DNA of 50,437 nt from Anaerolineae bacterium (GTDB lineage Bacteria > Chloroflexota > Anaerolineae > Aggregatilineales > J027): assembly GCA_021463865.1 (NCBI GenBank), contig JAJTXY010000029.1:1-50437 (forward strand), given 5' to 3'. Below the pieces are notes generated by a model, which was given only the letters and a program-made list of their open reading frames with translations, was not told where the DNA came from and searched no databases. This document shows, piece after piece, positions 31,476 to 39,801 of the stretch (position 1 is the first letter of the stretch; each line of letters begins with the position of its first letter). The position numbers and the translations under genes were made by a program.

Positions 31476-33290
31476 TCACGATTTTTCTGTGATGGTGACA
31501 CGCTTCCATGTATCACTAATGCGTTTTCGCAAGAGGCGTTCCCGTTCTTTCAAGACACCCGTTGCCCGGATCAACAATGTGCCGATAATTTCAGGGGTGT
31601 CTTCCGAAAGCTCATGCGGTTCTAAGGCAGGTAGTGGTTCATCGGGAAAAGAAACGGTAGAAGTGGGTGGATTAAACACATAGGGTTCATCGTAATTGCC
31701 CTGCGCGATACGGGTGGCCCAACTGGTGCTGGCCTCCACTGACACAGTGGTGTAGCGCAGTTTTTCAGCCAGATATTGCAGCATAGCGAGGACGACCTGA
31801 GGACGGCTTTGCATAAACATCATAAACGCCTGCCGCTTTAACACCAGAACTTTGACCTCCCCCACCGCAAGCGCACGTGCCGAACGGGGCTGTCCATCCA
31901 GTAGGGAAAATTCGCCCACCACGTCCCCGGCCCGGAAAGTTCGCAAGAACTTATCTTCGCCGTCCCGGTTAGACGTCACATAGGCATTGATATTGCCCTC
32001 TTCAATCATATACATGGAATCGCCCGTCGCGCCTTGATCGAAAATAACCGCACCGTCAGGATAATTTTCAACCACAATCGCCCGACAGAGATTTTCAAGA
32101 TTGGTCAGTGACACATTGCGGAAGATTTCCATGTGGCTCAGGCGCTCGGCCATCGCGGACAACTGCTCAACTGTAAAAGTCTCCGCCAATTCGGAAACAC
32201 GCATAAACATATCAAAGGTATGTACCAATGTCGGATCATAATCCACTAATTCGGCATTCACCATATCCCAAAGCGCTTGATCTTCAGCCGGAAACACCCG
32301 GCGCATAAAACTAGTAACGTAGACGCCCAATTGAGTGCGGATTTCATCATTTTCGCGCTGATATTCGGCGATTTCCTCTTGCCATGCCCGCTTCAACCGA
32401 TCACTGACTTGGCTTTTCAGATTATTCTGCAAAATTCCGATATTGGCTTGCACCACGAGTAGACGGCGAATGAGGGTGATGTTTTCCTGCCCAAAAAAAT
32501 CTTTCATCTCGCCCAAAATCTGCTCGATACCATTTCCACCAAGACGCTGAACGGCCTTGCGTTCGCCTGCCGAAACCCCCACGTCCAAACCGAGGGTCTG
32601 TTCAAAGCGGCGTTTTTCTTCTTGAAGACCCTGATTCATGACAAATGCAATGAAGGCACTGCCGGAAAAACCCAGCGTAATGGCAAACAGCAGCAAAAAT
32701 CGCCCATCGCTGTAATCTTCAATTTGGATGAGGCCCGCGTTGTAAATCGTGTGAACAACAATCGCCAGTAAAATCCCTAAGAAGGGAAAGATGCGTTTAT
32801 TCTGTGAGGTGGCCCGTCGGTAACGTCCAAACAAAATCCCGACCATCGCACTGGCGGTGGCGTGCATTAACGAGGTCGAAAGCACCCGGCTGATCGCAGT
32901 CGAAAGTGCCGCATCACCCGCATCGGGCAGATAAATCAAGATGGTCTCCGACATCGCAAAACCTATCCCAACGGCGATTCCATAGATCGTGCCATCTACG
33001 ATGTAACGGAAGCGCGGTTGATAGACGAGGTAAATCAATACCGCAGATTTGAGCAGTTCTTCGAGCGTAGGAGCAACCCGTGTGGTCAGGGTTTCAAATT
33101 CGACACCCCCAAACACCAGTTGATAGGTTAGGTTGGCGATGCCAAATGCCCCAATTGCCCCCCAAGCAAAACTCACCAATACCGTGCTGATTCGACCTGT
33201 GCCATAGAGGTCAAACGCATAGAAAAGGTAGATGGTCAGGGCAGGTATCGCAATCGCAATGACATGAGCGATCAGGGTTGAAAAATCCAT
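31476..33290 (-). CDS. PrsW-type intramembrane metalloprotease fused to a cyclic-nucleotide-binding domain
   Basis: A 604-residue membrane protein. Residues 1-215 hold about seven hydrophobic segments with the PrsW motifs: APTLEELLKS (E77, E78, K81), GFAMSETI (F111, E115), H143 in SLMHATAS and H180 in VVHTIYN. Residues 220-400 are helical and charged. Residues 405-500 form a CAP-like cyclic-nucleotide-binding domain with FDQGATGDSMYMIEEG and the phosphate-binding cassette GEFSLLDGQPRSARA, including its arginine. A ~100-residue tail follows. The composition implies a protease gated by cAMP or a related nucleotide. The start at 33290 lacks a strong ribosome site but lies 32 bases from a predicted promoter. 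Confidence 0.88.
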   Translation of the reverse strand: MDFSTLIAHVIAIAIPALTIYLFYAFDLYGTGRISTVLVSFAWGAIGAFGIANLTYQLVFGGVEFETLTTRVAPTLEELLKSAVLIYLVYQPRFRYIVDGTIYGIAVGIGFAMSETILIYLPDAGDAALSTAISRVLSTSLMHATASAMVGILFGRYRRATSQNKRIFPFLGILLAIVVHTIYNAGLIQIEDYSDGRFLLLFAITLGFSGSAFIAFVMNQGLQEEKRRFEQTLGLDVGVSAGERKAVQRLGGNGIEQILGEMKDFFGQENITLIRRLLVVQANIGILQNNLKSQVSDRLKRAWQEEIAEYQRENDEIRTQLGVYVTSFMRRVFPAEDQALWDMVNAELVDYDPTLVHTFDMFMRVSELAETFTVEQLSAMAERLSHMEIFRNVSLTNLENLCRAIVVENYPDGAVIFDQGATGDSMYMIEEGNINAYVTSNRDGEDKFLRTFRAGDVVGEFSLLDGQPRSARALAVGEVKVLVLKRQAFMMFMQSRPQVVLAMLQYLAEKLRYTTVSVEASTSWATRIAQGNYDEPYVFNPPTSTVSFPDEPLPALEPHELSEDTPEIIGTLLIRATGVLKERERLLRKRISDTWKRVTITEKS

Positions 33291-33322
33291 ATTGCGCTTT
33301 CGAGATAGGGTTTTATCCGTTG

Positions 33323-33350
33323 ATTATAATGGAATACCGCCTCTCGTAAA
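33323..33350 (-). promoter_or_regulatory. Promoter of the PrsW-fusion gene
   Basis: Minus strand TTTACG (33345-33350), 16-base spacer, consensus TATAAT (33323-33328). Because ATTATAAT is symmetric, a plus-strand TATAAT also exists at 33325-33330, but no fitting -35 is seen for that direction. Confidence 0.55.
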
Positions 33351-33404
33351 AACGGAGAAATTTTGTCGCAACAGGTCGCCGGATGTGCTACCATTAACGT
33401 ACTT

Positions 33405-33418
33405 GTCGCATTTGCGAC
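33405..33418. promoter_or_regulatory. Palindrome upstream of the Mo-hydroxylase operon
   Basis: GTCGCATTTGCGAC, six-base arms around TT, ends 20 bases before the ATG of the first subunit gene. The sequence TTGTCGCA occurs a second time at 33363-33371. The position fits an operator for an unknown regulator. Confidence 0.4.
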
Positions 33419-33438
33419 CTTCTACGGTAGGGAATTTC

Positions 33439-34881
33439 ATGTGGAAAAACTATTTTAGTGTAACCCATTTGGACGAAGCATTGACGCTGTTGGCCCAGCA
33501 CCGTGAAAGCGCCCGAATTGTCGCTGGCGCAACCGATCTTTTGATTGAAATTGAGCGCAACCAACGGCCCGGCCTTGAAACCTTGATAGACATTACTCGC
33601 TTGCAGGGTCTCGACACGATTACCTTTGATGGACAATCCATTCAACTTGGGCCACTGGTGACACATAATCAGGTCGTCGCCAGTGATTTGCTTGTGCAAC
33701 AGGCCTTTCCGTTAGCTCAAGCCTGTTGGGAGGTTGGTGCGCCGCAAATTCGTAATCGAGCAACTGTTGCAGGCAATCTGATCACCGCCAGCCCTGCCAA
33801 TGATACGATTACCCCGCTGTGGGCTTTAGATGGGTCGGTTACACTCGCTTCGACTGCTGGCACACGAACACTGAGTTTTGCCGATTTTTATAAGGGTGTG
33901 CGAAAAACCGCCATGCGACCAGATGAACTGCTCACTGTGATTCACTTCAGGCCGATGGTGGAAAATGAACGGGGAATCTTCCTTAAATTAGGCTTACGCC
34001 GCGCCCAAGCCATCTCAGTCGTCAATATTGCGGTGATTCTTGGCTTTGATGGGGATCAGATTACCCATGCGCGAATCACCCTCGGCAGTGTTGCCCCAAC
34101 GATTATCCGTGTATCGGATGCAGAAACCTATCTACAAGGGCGCACCCTGACTGATGCCACGATTGTAGAAGTCGCTAAACTTTCGGCGGCAACCCCAAAA
34201 CCCATTAGTGATGTCCGCGCCACCGCTGACTATCGAACCGAAATGGTTAAGGTATTGACAGCCCGTGCCCTGCGAATGCTGCGTGACCATCAAGAGCGTA
34301 CCCATTGGCCTGAAAATCCTACTATGCTCTGGGGCACAAATTACACCGCACAGCATTCTCTCCTACCTGCTTCCGTTCGCCATGAAGATGATGCCAGCGA
34401 CACGATTGTGACGACGGTCAATGGCAAAAAACATACGGTAACTGGCGCGTCCAATAAGAGCCTGTTACGATTTTTGCGCGATGATATTCGCTTAACAGGT
34501 ACAAAAGAAGGCTGTGCTGAAGGCGAATGCGGCGCATGTACCGTTTATCTGGATGGGGTCGCGGTCATGGCGTGTATGGTGCCTGCCCCCCGCGCACATG
34601 GGGCGGACATCGTAACGGTAGAAGGATTAGCTGAAGAGACTGCCTTACACCCGATTCAACAAGCCTTTATAGAGACGGGTGGTGTGCAGTGCGGATTCTG
34701 CACGCCCGGTTTTCTGATGTCCGGCGCGAAATTATTGGAGGAACATCCCCGCCCCACCCGCGAGCAAATTGCCCAAAGTATTTCGGGTAATCTGTGTCGT
34801 TGCACGGGCTACTATAAAATCATTGATGCTTTTGAACTTGCAAGCGAAATAGCACAACAGAAGGAGCAAGTCAGCCCATGA
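33439..34881 (+). CDS. Molybdenum hydroxylase FAD subunit fused to 2Fe-2S subunit
   Basis: Electron-transfer half of a xanthine-dehydrogenase-family enzyme, 480 residues. The N-terminal FAD domain (about 1-290) has ARIVAGATDLLIEIERNQRP, GAPQIRNRATVAGNLITASP and the CO-dehydrogenase-type C-terminal subdomain. The C-terminal part (about 315-480) is the two-cluster iron-sulfur subunit: plant-type cluster C359, C364, C367, C379 and the helical-domain cluster in GVQCGFCTPGF and NLCRCTGYY. The order FAD then FeS reverses that of fused eukaryotic-type XDH. The frame is open upstream to 33292; ATG 33439 follows TAGGGA and matches the family start. The next gene overlaps as ATGA. Confidence 0.92.
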   Translation: MWKNYFSVTHLDEALTLLAQHRESARIVAGATDLLIEIERNQRPGLETLIDITRLQGLDTITFDGQSIQLGPLVTHNQVVASDLLVQQAFPLAQACWEVGAPQIRNRATVAGNLITASPANDTITPLWALDGSVTLASTAGTRTLSFADFYKGVRKTAMRPDELLTVIHFRPMVENERGIFLKLGLRRAQAISVVNIAVILGFDGDQITHARITLGSVAPTIIRVSDAETYLQGRTLTDATIVEVAKLSAATPKPISDVRATADYRTEMVKVLTARALRMLRDHQERTHWPENPTMLWGTNYTAQHSLLPASVRHEDDASDTIVTTVNGKKHTVTGASNKSLLRFLRDDIRLTGTKEGCAEGECGACTVYLDGVAVMACMVPAPRAHGADIVTVEGLAEETALHPIQQAFIETGGVQCGFCTPGFLMSGAKLLEEHPRPTREQIAQSISGNLCRCTGYYKIIDAFELASEIAQQKEQVSP

Positions 34882-35357
34882 GTGTCGCTCGTCGTGAAGC
34901 CGAAAAAGAAAAACTAAAAAAGCGAAGCCAGCTTGTCCCGGTTTTGGCCTTCGTACTGGTACTCTCCGTCATAGCGATTTCATTTCTCGCTGCACCGTTG
35001 ATCGTAGACACCGGTAAGGAAAAGAACGAAGATTTTAACCAGCGGGTGTTGGAAGCCGAATTAAAACAGAACGAACTCTTCAAATTTGCTGGTAATAGTT
35101 ATAGCCGAGTGGATGTTGCCGCCGCCGTTTTCCTATCCATTGTCTTGCTGGCTATCTCTTTTATGATTGTTGCTGCTGCCCTCGGGGGTGATTTCAGCCG
35201 CAAAGAAGAGTCCGTGTTACCCCCGACCACCAATGATCCAAAGGCTATTCGTAAATACGAAAAAAAGCGTGACAAAATCCGTCAGCAAAAAATCAAAGAG
35301 GTTAAACGGCTTAAGGAGATACAAGACCGCGAAATGCGGAAACGTGGTCAAGGTTAA
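34878..35357 (+). CDS. Small two-helix membrane protein within the Mo-hydroxylase operon
   Basis: A 159-residue protein with a lysine-rich N-terminus, two transmembrane segments (PVLAFVLVLSVIAISFLAAP, about 20-40, and VDVAAAVFLSIVLLAISFMI, about 78-100), a ~38-residue loop and a highly charged C-terminal coiled coil (KKRDKIRQQKIKEVKRLKEI). No family recognised. Its ATG overlaps the stop of the FAD-FeS gene (ATGA) and the Mo subunit begins 21 bases after it, so it is firmly in the operon. It could anchor the hydroxylase at the membrane; that is inference. Confidence 0.75.
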   Translation: MSVARREAEKEKLKKRSQLVPVLAFVLVLSVIAISFLAAPLIVDTGKEKNEDFNQRVLEAELKQNELFKFAGNSYSRVDVAAAVFLSIVLLAISFMIVAAALGGDFSRKEESVLPPTTNDPKAIRKYEKKRDKIRQQKIKEVKRLKEIQDREMRKRGQG

Positions 35358-35378
35358 GCATCTTGAAAGCAGAAAACC

Positions 35379-37613
35379 GTGTCTGATAATAATCAAATGC
35401 CTGCAATCGGTGTAAGCATGAAACGCATTGATGCCTTTGGTAAGGTGACGGGCCAAACACCTTATCCGAGCGATCTTAATATGGACGGTCAGTTATGGAT
35501 GAAAATGCGATTTTCAGATCGTGTCCATGCGCGGGTAGTTTCGATTGATACACGCCGCGCCGAAGCCTATCCCGGCGTGGTCAGGATATTTACGGCCCGG
35601 GATGTGCCAGTTAATGAATATGGCTTGGTGATGAAAGACCAGCCTGTAATTTGTGGTCCCGGCAGCACCATTCTCGGCGCGGACGTGGTACGTTGTCTGG
35701 CTGATGTGGTTGCGGTAGTCGTCGCGGATACCGAAGAAAATGCCGCCGCTGCCGCTCCGTTAATTGACATTGAATATCAAGACCTACCCACGGTTTTTGA
35801 CCCAGAAGATGCCATGCAAGACGGTGCTCCCCTATTGCATCATGACAAACCCAATAACATCATCGTGCATTACAAAATCCGCAAGGGCGAGATGTCGGAA
35901 GGCTGGGCTAAATCGGATGTCATCTTAGAAGGTGAATTCTCCACCGGATATCAAGAACACGCCTATCTGCAACCCGAAGCGGGACTGGGATATATAGATG
36001 AGCAGGGCCGGGTCACAGTGGTGGTGGCGGGTCAATGGGTGCATGAAGATCAAGAACAGATTTATCATGCCTTGAATCTGCCCCCCGACCAAGTGCGGGT
36101 GATCTACCCCGCGATTGGCGGCGCATTCGGCGGACGTGAGGACATGAGTGTACAAATTGTCCTTGCATTGGCCGCTTGGAAGTTGGGTCGCCCGGTCAAA
36201 ATTATTTGGAGTCGAGAAGAATCTATCCTCTATCATCACAAACGCCACCCAGTCAAAATTCGAGCCAAATGGGGCGCAACCCGTGATGGCAAATTGGTCG
36301 CCGCCGAAGCCACTGTGATTGGCGACGCAGGTGCGTATAATTACACCACCAATAAGGTGATGGGTAATGCCCATCTCATGGTGACTGGCCCGTATGAAAT
36401 CCCCTATGTACAGGTGGATACCTATGGCGTCTATACCAACAACATCATGACCGGGGCGTTTCGTGGGTTTGGTGGGCCACAAGGCGCGTTCGCTGCCGAG
36501 GGCATGATGAATAGATTAGCGGAAGCGCTCGGCCTCGACCCGGTGGATTTCCGCCTGCGGAATGTCATCCATGAAGGCAGCATCATGACGACAGGCACTC
36601 CCCCACCTCCCGGTGTCACCATTCAGCAGACCATTGAGGCTGGGGCTATAGAAAGTGGCGCTTGGTCACACAACGGGCAGGGTTGGCAAAAATCCATCAC
36701 CCAGCAGCCGCGTGAATCATATAAACGGCGCGGCATTGGCTTTGCCTGTGGGTTCAAAAATATCGGCTATAGCTTTGGCTTCCCCGAACAAAATTGGGCC
36801 ACGATTGAACTACGCGGTGCGGGTGTAATTGAAGAGGTAACTGTCCGGGCCGCCGGAGCGGATGTTGGGCAAGGCGCCCACACAATTTTTGTCCAAATGA
36901 CAGCCGAGGCGGTTGGAGTTCCGGTTGAAAAAGTCCGTCTGATTGGGCACGACACCGCCGAAACCCAAACTTCCGGCAGTTCTTCGGCTTCGCGCATGAC
37001 CTTTATGACGGGCAATGCCATTCGTGGCGCGGCGGAACTGGCCCTAAAGAAGTGGCAAGATGAAGAACGGCCTGCCATCGCCACCTATCAATATCGCCCC
37101 CCGGCCACCACCACTCTCGATAAAGAAACAGGCTATGGCACACCCAATTTTGCCTATGGGTATGTCGTCGAGGTCGCTGAAGTTGAGGTGGACTTGGAGA
37201 CGGGCATGGTCAATCTGGTGCGTGTCACCTGCGCCAATGATGTCGGCAAGGTACTCAATCGGATACTGGTCGAAGGGCAGGTCGAAGGCGCGGTAGTTCA
37301 AGCGCAGGGGTACGCCATTATGGAGCATTTGGTCAGTAAAGAAGGGCGTGTTCTCAATCCCTTCCTATCTACCTACCTCATCCCAACGGTTTATGACATT
37401 CCAGTTGAAGTCAAATCCGTTTTGCTCGAAAATCCTATACCGATTGGCCCGTGGGGTGCGCGGGGCATGGCCGAAATGCCGTTTATCCCCCTTGCCCCGG
37501 CCATCGCCTCCGCCATTCATGACGCCACAGGCATTTGGTTCGACCATCTGCCCTTCATCCCAGACCGGATAGTGGAAGGATTACGTGAGCATGGACTCGG
37601 TGCCATCGTCTGA
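35379..37613 (+). CDS. Molybdopterin-binding catalytic subunit, xanthine dehydrogenase family
   Basis: Large subunit carrying the Mo cofactor, 744 residues. Landmarks: RIDAFGKVTGQTPYPSDL at the N-terminus, YQEHAYLQPEAGLGY, IGGAFGGREDMS, GAFRGFGGPQGAFAAEG, VGQGAHTIFVQMTAEA and a C-terminal GARGMAEMPFIPLAPAI in which the glutamate takes the place of the catalytic base of the GxGE motif. The substrate is probably a purine or other N-heterocycle, but the Mo-site residues do not settle it. With YqeB and YqeC encoded next, a selenium-dependent hydroxylase is likely. The start is GTG 35379 with a weak ribosome site; ATG 35400 is the alternative. Confidence 0.9.
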   Translation: MSDNNQMPAIGVSMKRIDAFGKVTGQTPYPSDLNMDGQLWMKMRFSDRVHARVVSIDTRRAEAYPGVVRIFTARDVPVNEYGLVMKDQPVICGPGSTILGADVVRCLADVVAVVVADTEENAAAAAPLIDIEYQDLPTVFDPEDAMQDGAPLLHHDKPNNIIVHYKIRKGEMSEGWAKSDVILEGEFSTGYQEHAYLQPEAGLGYIDEQGRVTVVVAGQWVHEDQEQIYHALNLPPDQVRVIYPAIGGAFGGREDMSVQIVLALAAWKLGRPVKIIWSREESILYHHKRHPVKIRAKWGATRDGKLVAAEATVIGDAGAYNYTTNKVMGNAHLMVTGPYEIPYVQVDTYGVYTNNIMTGAFRGFGGPQGAFAAEGMMNRLAEALGLDPVDFRLRNVIHEGSIMTTGTPPPPGVTIQQTIEAGAIESGAWSHNGQGWQKSITQQPRESYKRRGIGFACGFKNIGYSFGFPEQNWATIELRGAGVIEEVTVRAAGADVGQGAHTIFVQMTAEAVGVPVEKVRLIGHDTAETQTSGSSSASRMTFMTGNAIRGAAELALKKWQDEERPAIATYQYRPPATTTLDKETGYGTPNFAYGYVVEVAEVEVDLETGMVNLVRVTCANDVGKVLNRILVEGQVEGAVVQAQGYAIMEHLVSKEGRVLNPFLSTYLIPTVYDIPVEVKSVLLENPIPIGPWGARGMAEMPFIPLAPAIASAIHDATGIWFDHLPFIPDRIVEGLREHGLGAIV

Positions 37614-38457
37614 CCCATTGCCTATCGTCCTCATTCGCGGCGCAGGCGACCTCGGTTCAGGGGTCGCTTTTCGCTTATACCATGCAGGCTATCCCGTGAT
37701 TATGGTGGATTTGCCAGCCCCCTTGTTGGTACGGCGCACGGTTTCGTTTGGCAGCGCGATTTTTGAGCCCGGGGGGGTCTATCAGGTCGAGGGAATTACG
37801 TCGCGGGTCATTAAGGCTGATTCAGCGGTCTGGTTGGCGATGCGCGGCGGCGAAATTCCCATTCTGGTAGATACCGATGGGGCATGGCGCAAAATCAACA
37901 CGCAAGTCGTGATTGATGCACGGGTGGCGAAACGGAACATTGATACCATACTCGATGATGCCGAATTTGTCTTGGCCCTCGGCCCCGGTTTTACAGTGGG
38001 CACAGATTGTCATGCCATTGTCGAAACCCAACGTGGGCACTCACTAGGCCGGGTCATCTGGCAGGGCAGCGCTGCCCCTAACACAGGCATCCCGGGTAAT
38101 GTCGGCGGCATGGACAACCAGCGGGTGCTGCGTGCGCCGCGTGCGGGCCATGTCAAACCAAACGCCGCGATTGGTGATTCTATTGAAGAAGGCGGGATTA
38201 TTGCCACCGTCGAAGGTGAGCCGATTGTCGCCCCATTTTCCGGTATGTTGCGTGGCCTGATTCATGAAAGTGTCGAGGTATGGGCAGGCTTGAAGGTCGG
38301 CGATTTAGACCCGCGCGGTGTCCGTGAACACTGCTTCACCATTTCCGATAAGGCACTGGCGATTGGGGGCGGTGTGTTGGAAGCCATCCTCAGCCGGGGC
38401 ATTTTGCCATTGCACAAACAAAACCGGGTAAGGGACGAGGCTGATGCGTTTACATGA
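37585..38457 (+). CDS. yqeB: Selenium-dependent molybdenum hydroxylase system protein, YqeB family
   Basis: Accessory protein of the EF2563/YqeB family, 290 residues. The N-terminus has a Rossmann-like IRGAGDLGSGVAFRLYHAGY, then FALALGPGFTVG-like VLALGPGFTVGTDCHAIVET, and the C-terminal half carries a lipoyl/biotinyl-like segment GHVKPNAAIGDSIEEG with VEGEPIVAPFSG. In genomes of known type this family is a marker for selenium-dependent Mo hydroxylases, thought to help make the labile selenium cofactor. GGAAGG precedes GTG 37585; ATG 37591 is also possible. It overlaps the Mo subunit by 29 bases and the next gene by 14. Confidence 0.9.
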   Translation: MSMDSVPSSDPLPIVLIRGAGDLGSGVAFRLYHAGYPVIMVDLPAPLLVRRTVSFGSAIFEPGGVYQVEGITSRVIKADSAVWLAMRGGEIPILVDTDGAWRKINTQVVIDARVAKRNIDTILDDAEFVLALGPGFTVGTDCHAIVETQRGHSLGRVIWQGSAAPNTGIPGNVGGMDNQRVLRAPRAGHVKPNAAIGDSIEEGGIIATVEGEPIVAPFSGMLRGLIHESVEVWAGLKVGDLDPRGVREHCFTISDKALAIGGGVLEAILSRGILPLHKQNRVRDEADAFT

Positions 38458-39796
38458 GGCGTTGAATGTTCAGCGCGGGGATGTAGTGGCATTTACCGGG
38501 GCAGGTGGCAAAACCTCTGCAATGGTGCGTTTGGGGCGTGAATTAGCGACACAAGATTGGCGAGTATTGGCAACCACCACCACCCGTATTGCCACGTCTG
38601 AACTCGAACAATTTCCCCATACGGTTCATTGGCAATCCAACCTTTTGCAGGGTAAACGCGAACTGGCGACCCTGTTGGATAAAAAACGCCTTGTATTCGT
38701 CTACCAAGAAATTCGAGGCGATAAGGTCATCGGGCTACCAAGCGAATCCATTTCACGCTTGGTGGATGAAATGAATGCCGATTTGTTGCTGGTTGAGGCC
38801 GATGGGTCACGCCGCCTGCCCCTTAAAGCCCCCCGCCTGCATGAACCCGTCATTCCACAGGATACCACGCTGCTCGTTCCGGTTGCTGGGCTAGACGCGC
38901 TGGGCCTGCCTTTCGATGACACGACAGTCTATAACCCTGAACCAATTTTTGAACGCTACGGCTTTCCTCTCGGTCAACCTATTCAACCCGCGTGGCTGGC
39001 CCAAATCGTGCGAGATGAACAAATCGGCCTCAAAGATTTACCCCCCACTGCACGGGTTGTTGTGCTGCTTAACAAAGCAGGCGAGGGATTAGGCCGGGGT
39101 CGGGCACGGCGCATTGCCCAAATTATCCTTGCCTCCCCCAAAATTAATGCTGTAGCGATTGGCGCGATGCAAGCCAAAAATCCCATTTTTGAGGTGCAGC
39201 GGCGGGTGGGGGTCATCATTTTGGCGGCGGGCCTGTCCTCGCGCATGGGCGGACATCCCAAAGCCCTGCTGAAATGGGGACGGCATACGGTGATTGAAAC
39301 CATCGTCAATACCCTCGTACCATTCCGCCTGCCAGAAATCGTGGTGGTGACAGGCTATAAATCCGGTCAGGTCGCCAGTACCTTACAAAACAGCCCGGTC
39401 AAAATCGCCTTTAATCCACAATTTAAGGTCGGGGAAATGCTGTCATCGCTGCAAGTGGGGTTAAAAACGATGAGCAGTGATATAGACGCCTGCATGGTGA
39501 TGATGGGCGACCAACCCCAAATTCGTACCAAACTCATCCGCCAGCTTTTGAACCTCTATGCCGAGGGCAAGGGGTCAATCGTCGCTCCGATGTATCAAGG
39601 CCAGCGCGGACACCCGATTTTGATTCAACGCCGCCACTGGCCCGATATTTTAGACTTGCCGTTTGGCAGTGCCCCACGAGATGCCATCAATCGTAATCCG
39701 GTCTATACCTTTCCGGTGGATAACGACAGCATTCTGCGCGATATTGACACCCCCGAACAGTATGCTGCCGAAAAGCGCCTTGCTGGATTGGAGTGA
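38444..39796 (+). CDS. YqeC-MocA fusion: Se-hydroxylase accessory protein and molybdenum cofactor nucleotidyltransferase
   Basis: Two domains in 450 residues. Residues 1-250 are YqeC: P-loop FTGAGGKTSAMV (17-28), ATTTTRI, and LLVEADGSRRLPLKAP. Residues 253-450 are a MobA/MocA-like nucleotidyltransferase: GVIILAAGLSSRMGGHPKAL (from about 256, with K273) and MVMMGDQPQ with the metal aspartate. MocA transfers CMP to Mo-molybdopterin to form MCD, the cofactor form used by xanthine-dehydrogenase-type enzymes. In E. coli yqeC and mocA are adjacent, so this fusion is consistent with known order. The ATG lies inside the end of yqeB. Confidence 0.92.
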   Translation: MRLHEALNVQRGDVVAFTGAGGKTSAMVRLGRELATQDWRVLATTTTRIATSELEQFPHTVHWQSNLLQGKRELATLLDKKRLVFVYQEIRGDKVIGLPSESISRLVDEMNADLLLVEADGSRRLPLKAPRLHEPVIPQDTTLLVPVAGLDALGLPFDDTTVYNPEPIFERYGFPLGQPIQPAWLAQIVRDEQIGLKDLPPTARVVVLLNKAGEGLGRGRARRIAQIILASPKINAVAIGAMQAKNPIFEVQRRVGVIILAAGLSSRMGGHPKALLKWGRHTVIETIVNTLVPFRLPEIVVVTGYKSGQVASTLQNSPVKIAFNPQFKVGEMLSSLQVGLKTMSSDIDACMVMMGDQPQIRTKLIRQLLNLYAEGKGSIVAPMYQGQRGHPILIQRRHWPDILDLPFGSAPRDAINRNPVYTFPVDNDSILRDIDTPEQYAAEKRLAGLE

Positions 39797-39801
39797 TAGC
39801 C

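Noticed and set aside
33325-33330. Plus-strand TATAAT as a promoter of the Mo-hydroxylase operon
   Set aside because: It is the mirror of a minus-strand TATAAT and lacks a -35 at usable spacing; the operon promoter could not be located confidently.
35925-36482. Minus-strand open frame of 185 codons
   Set aside because: Antisense to the conserved Mo subunit.
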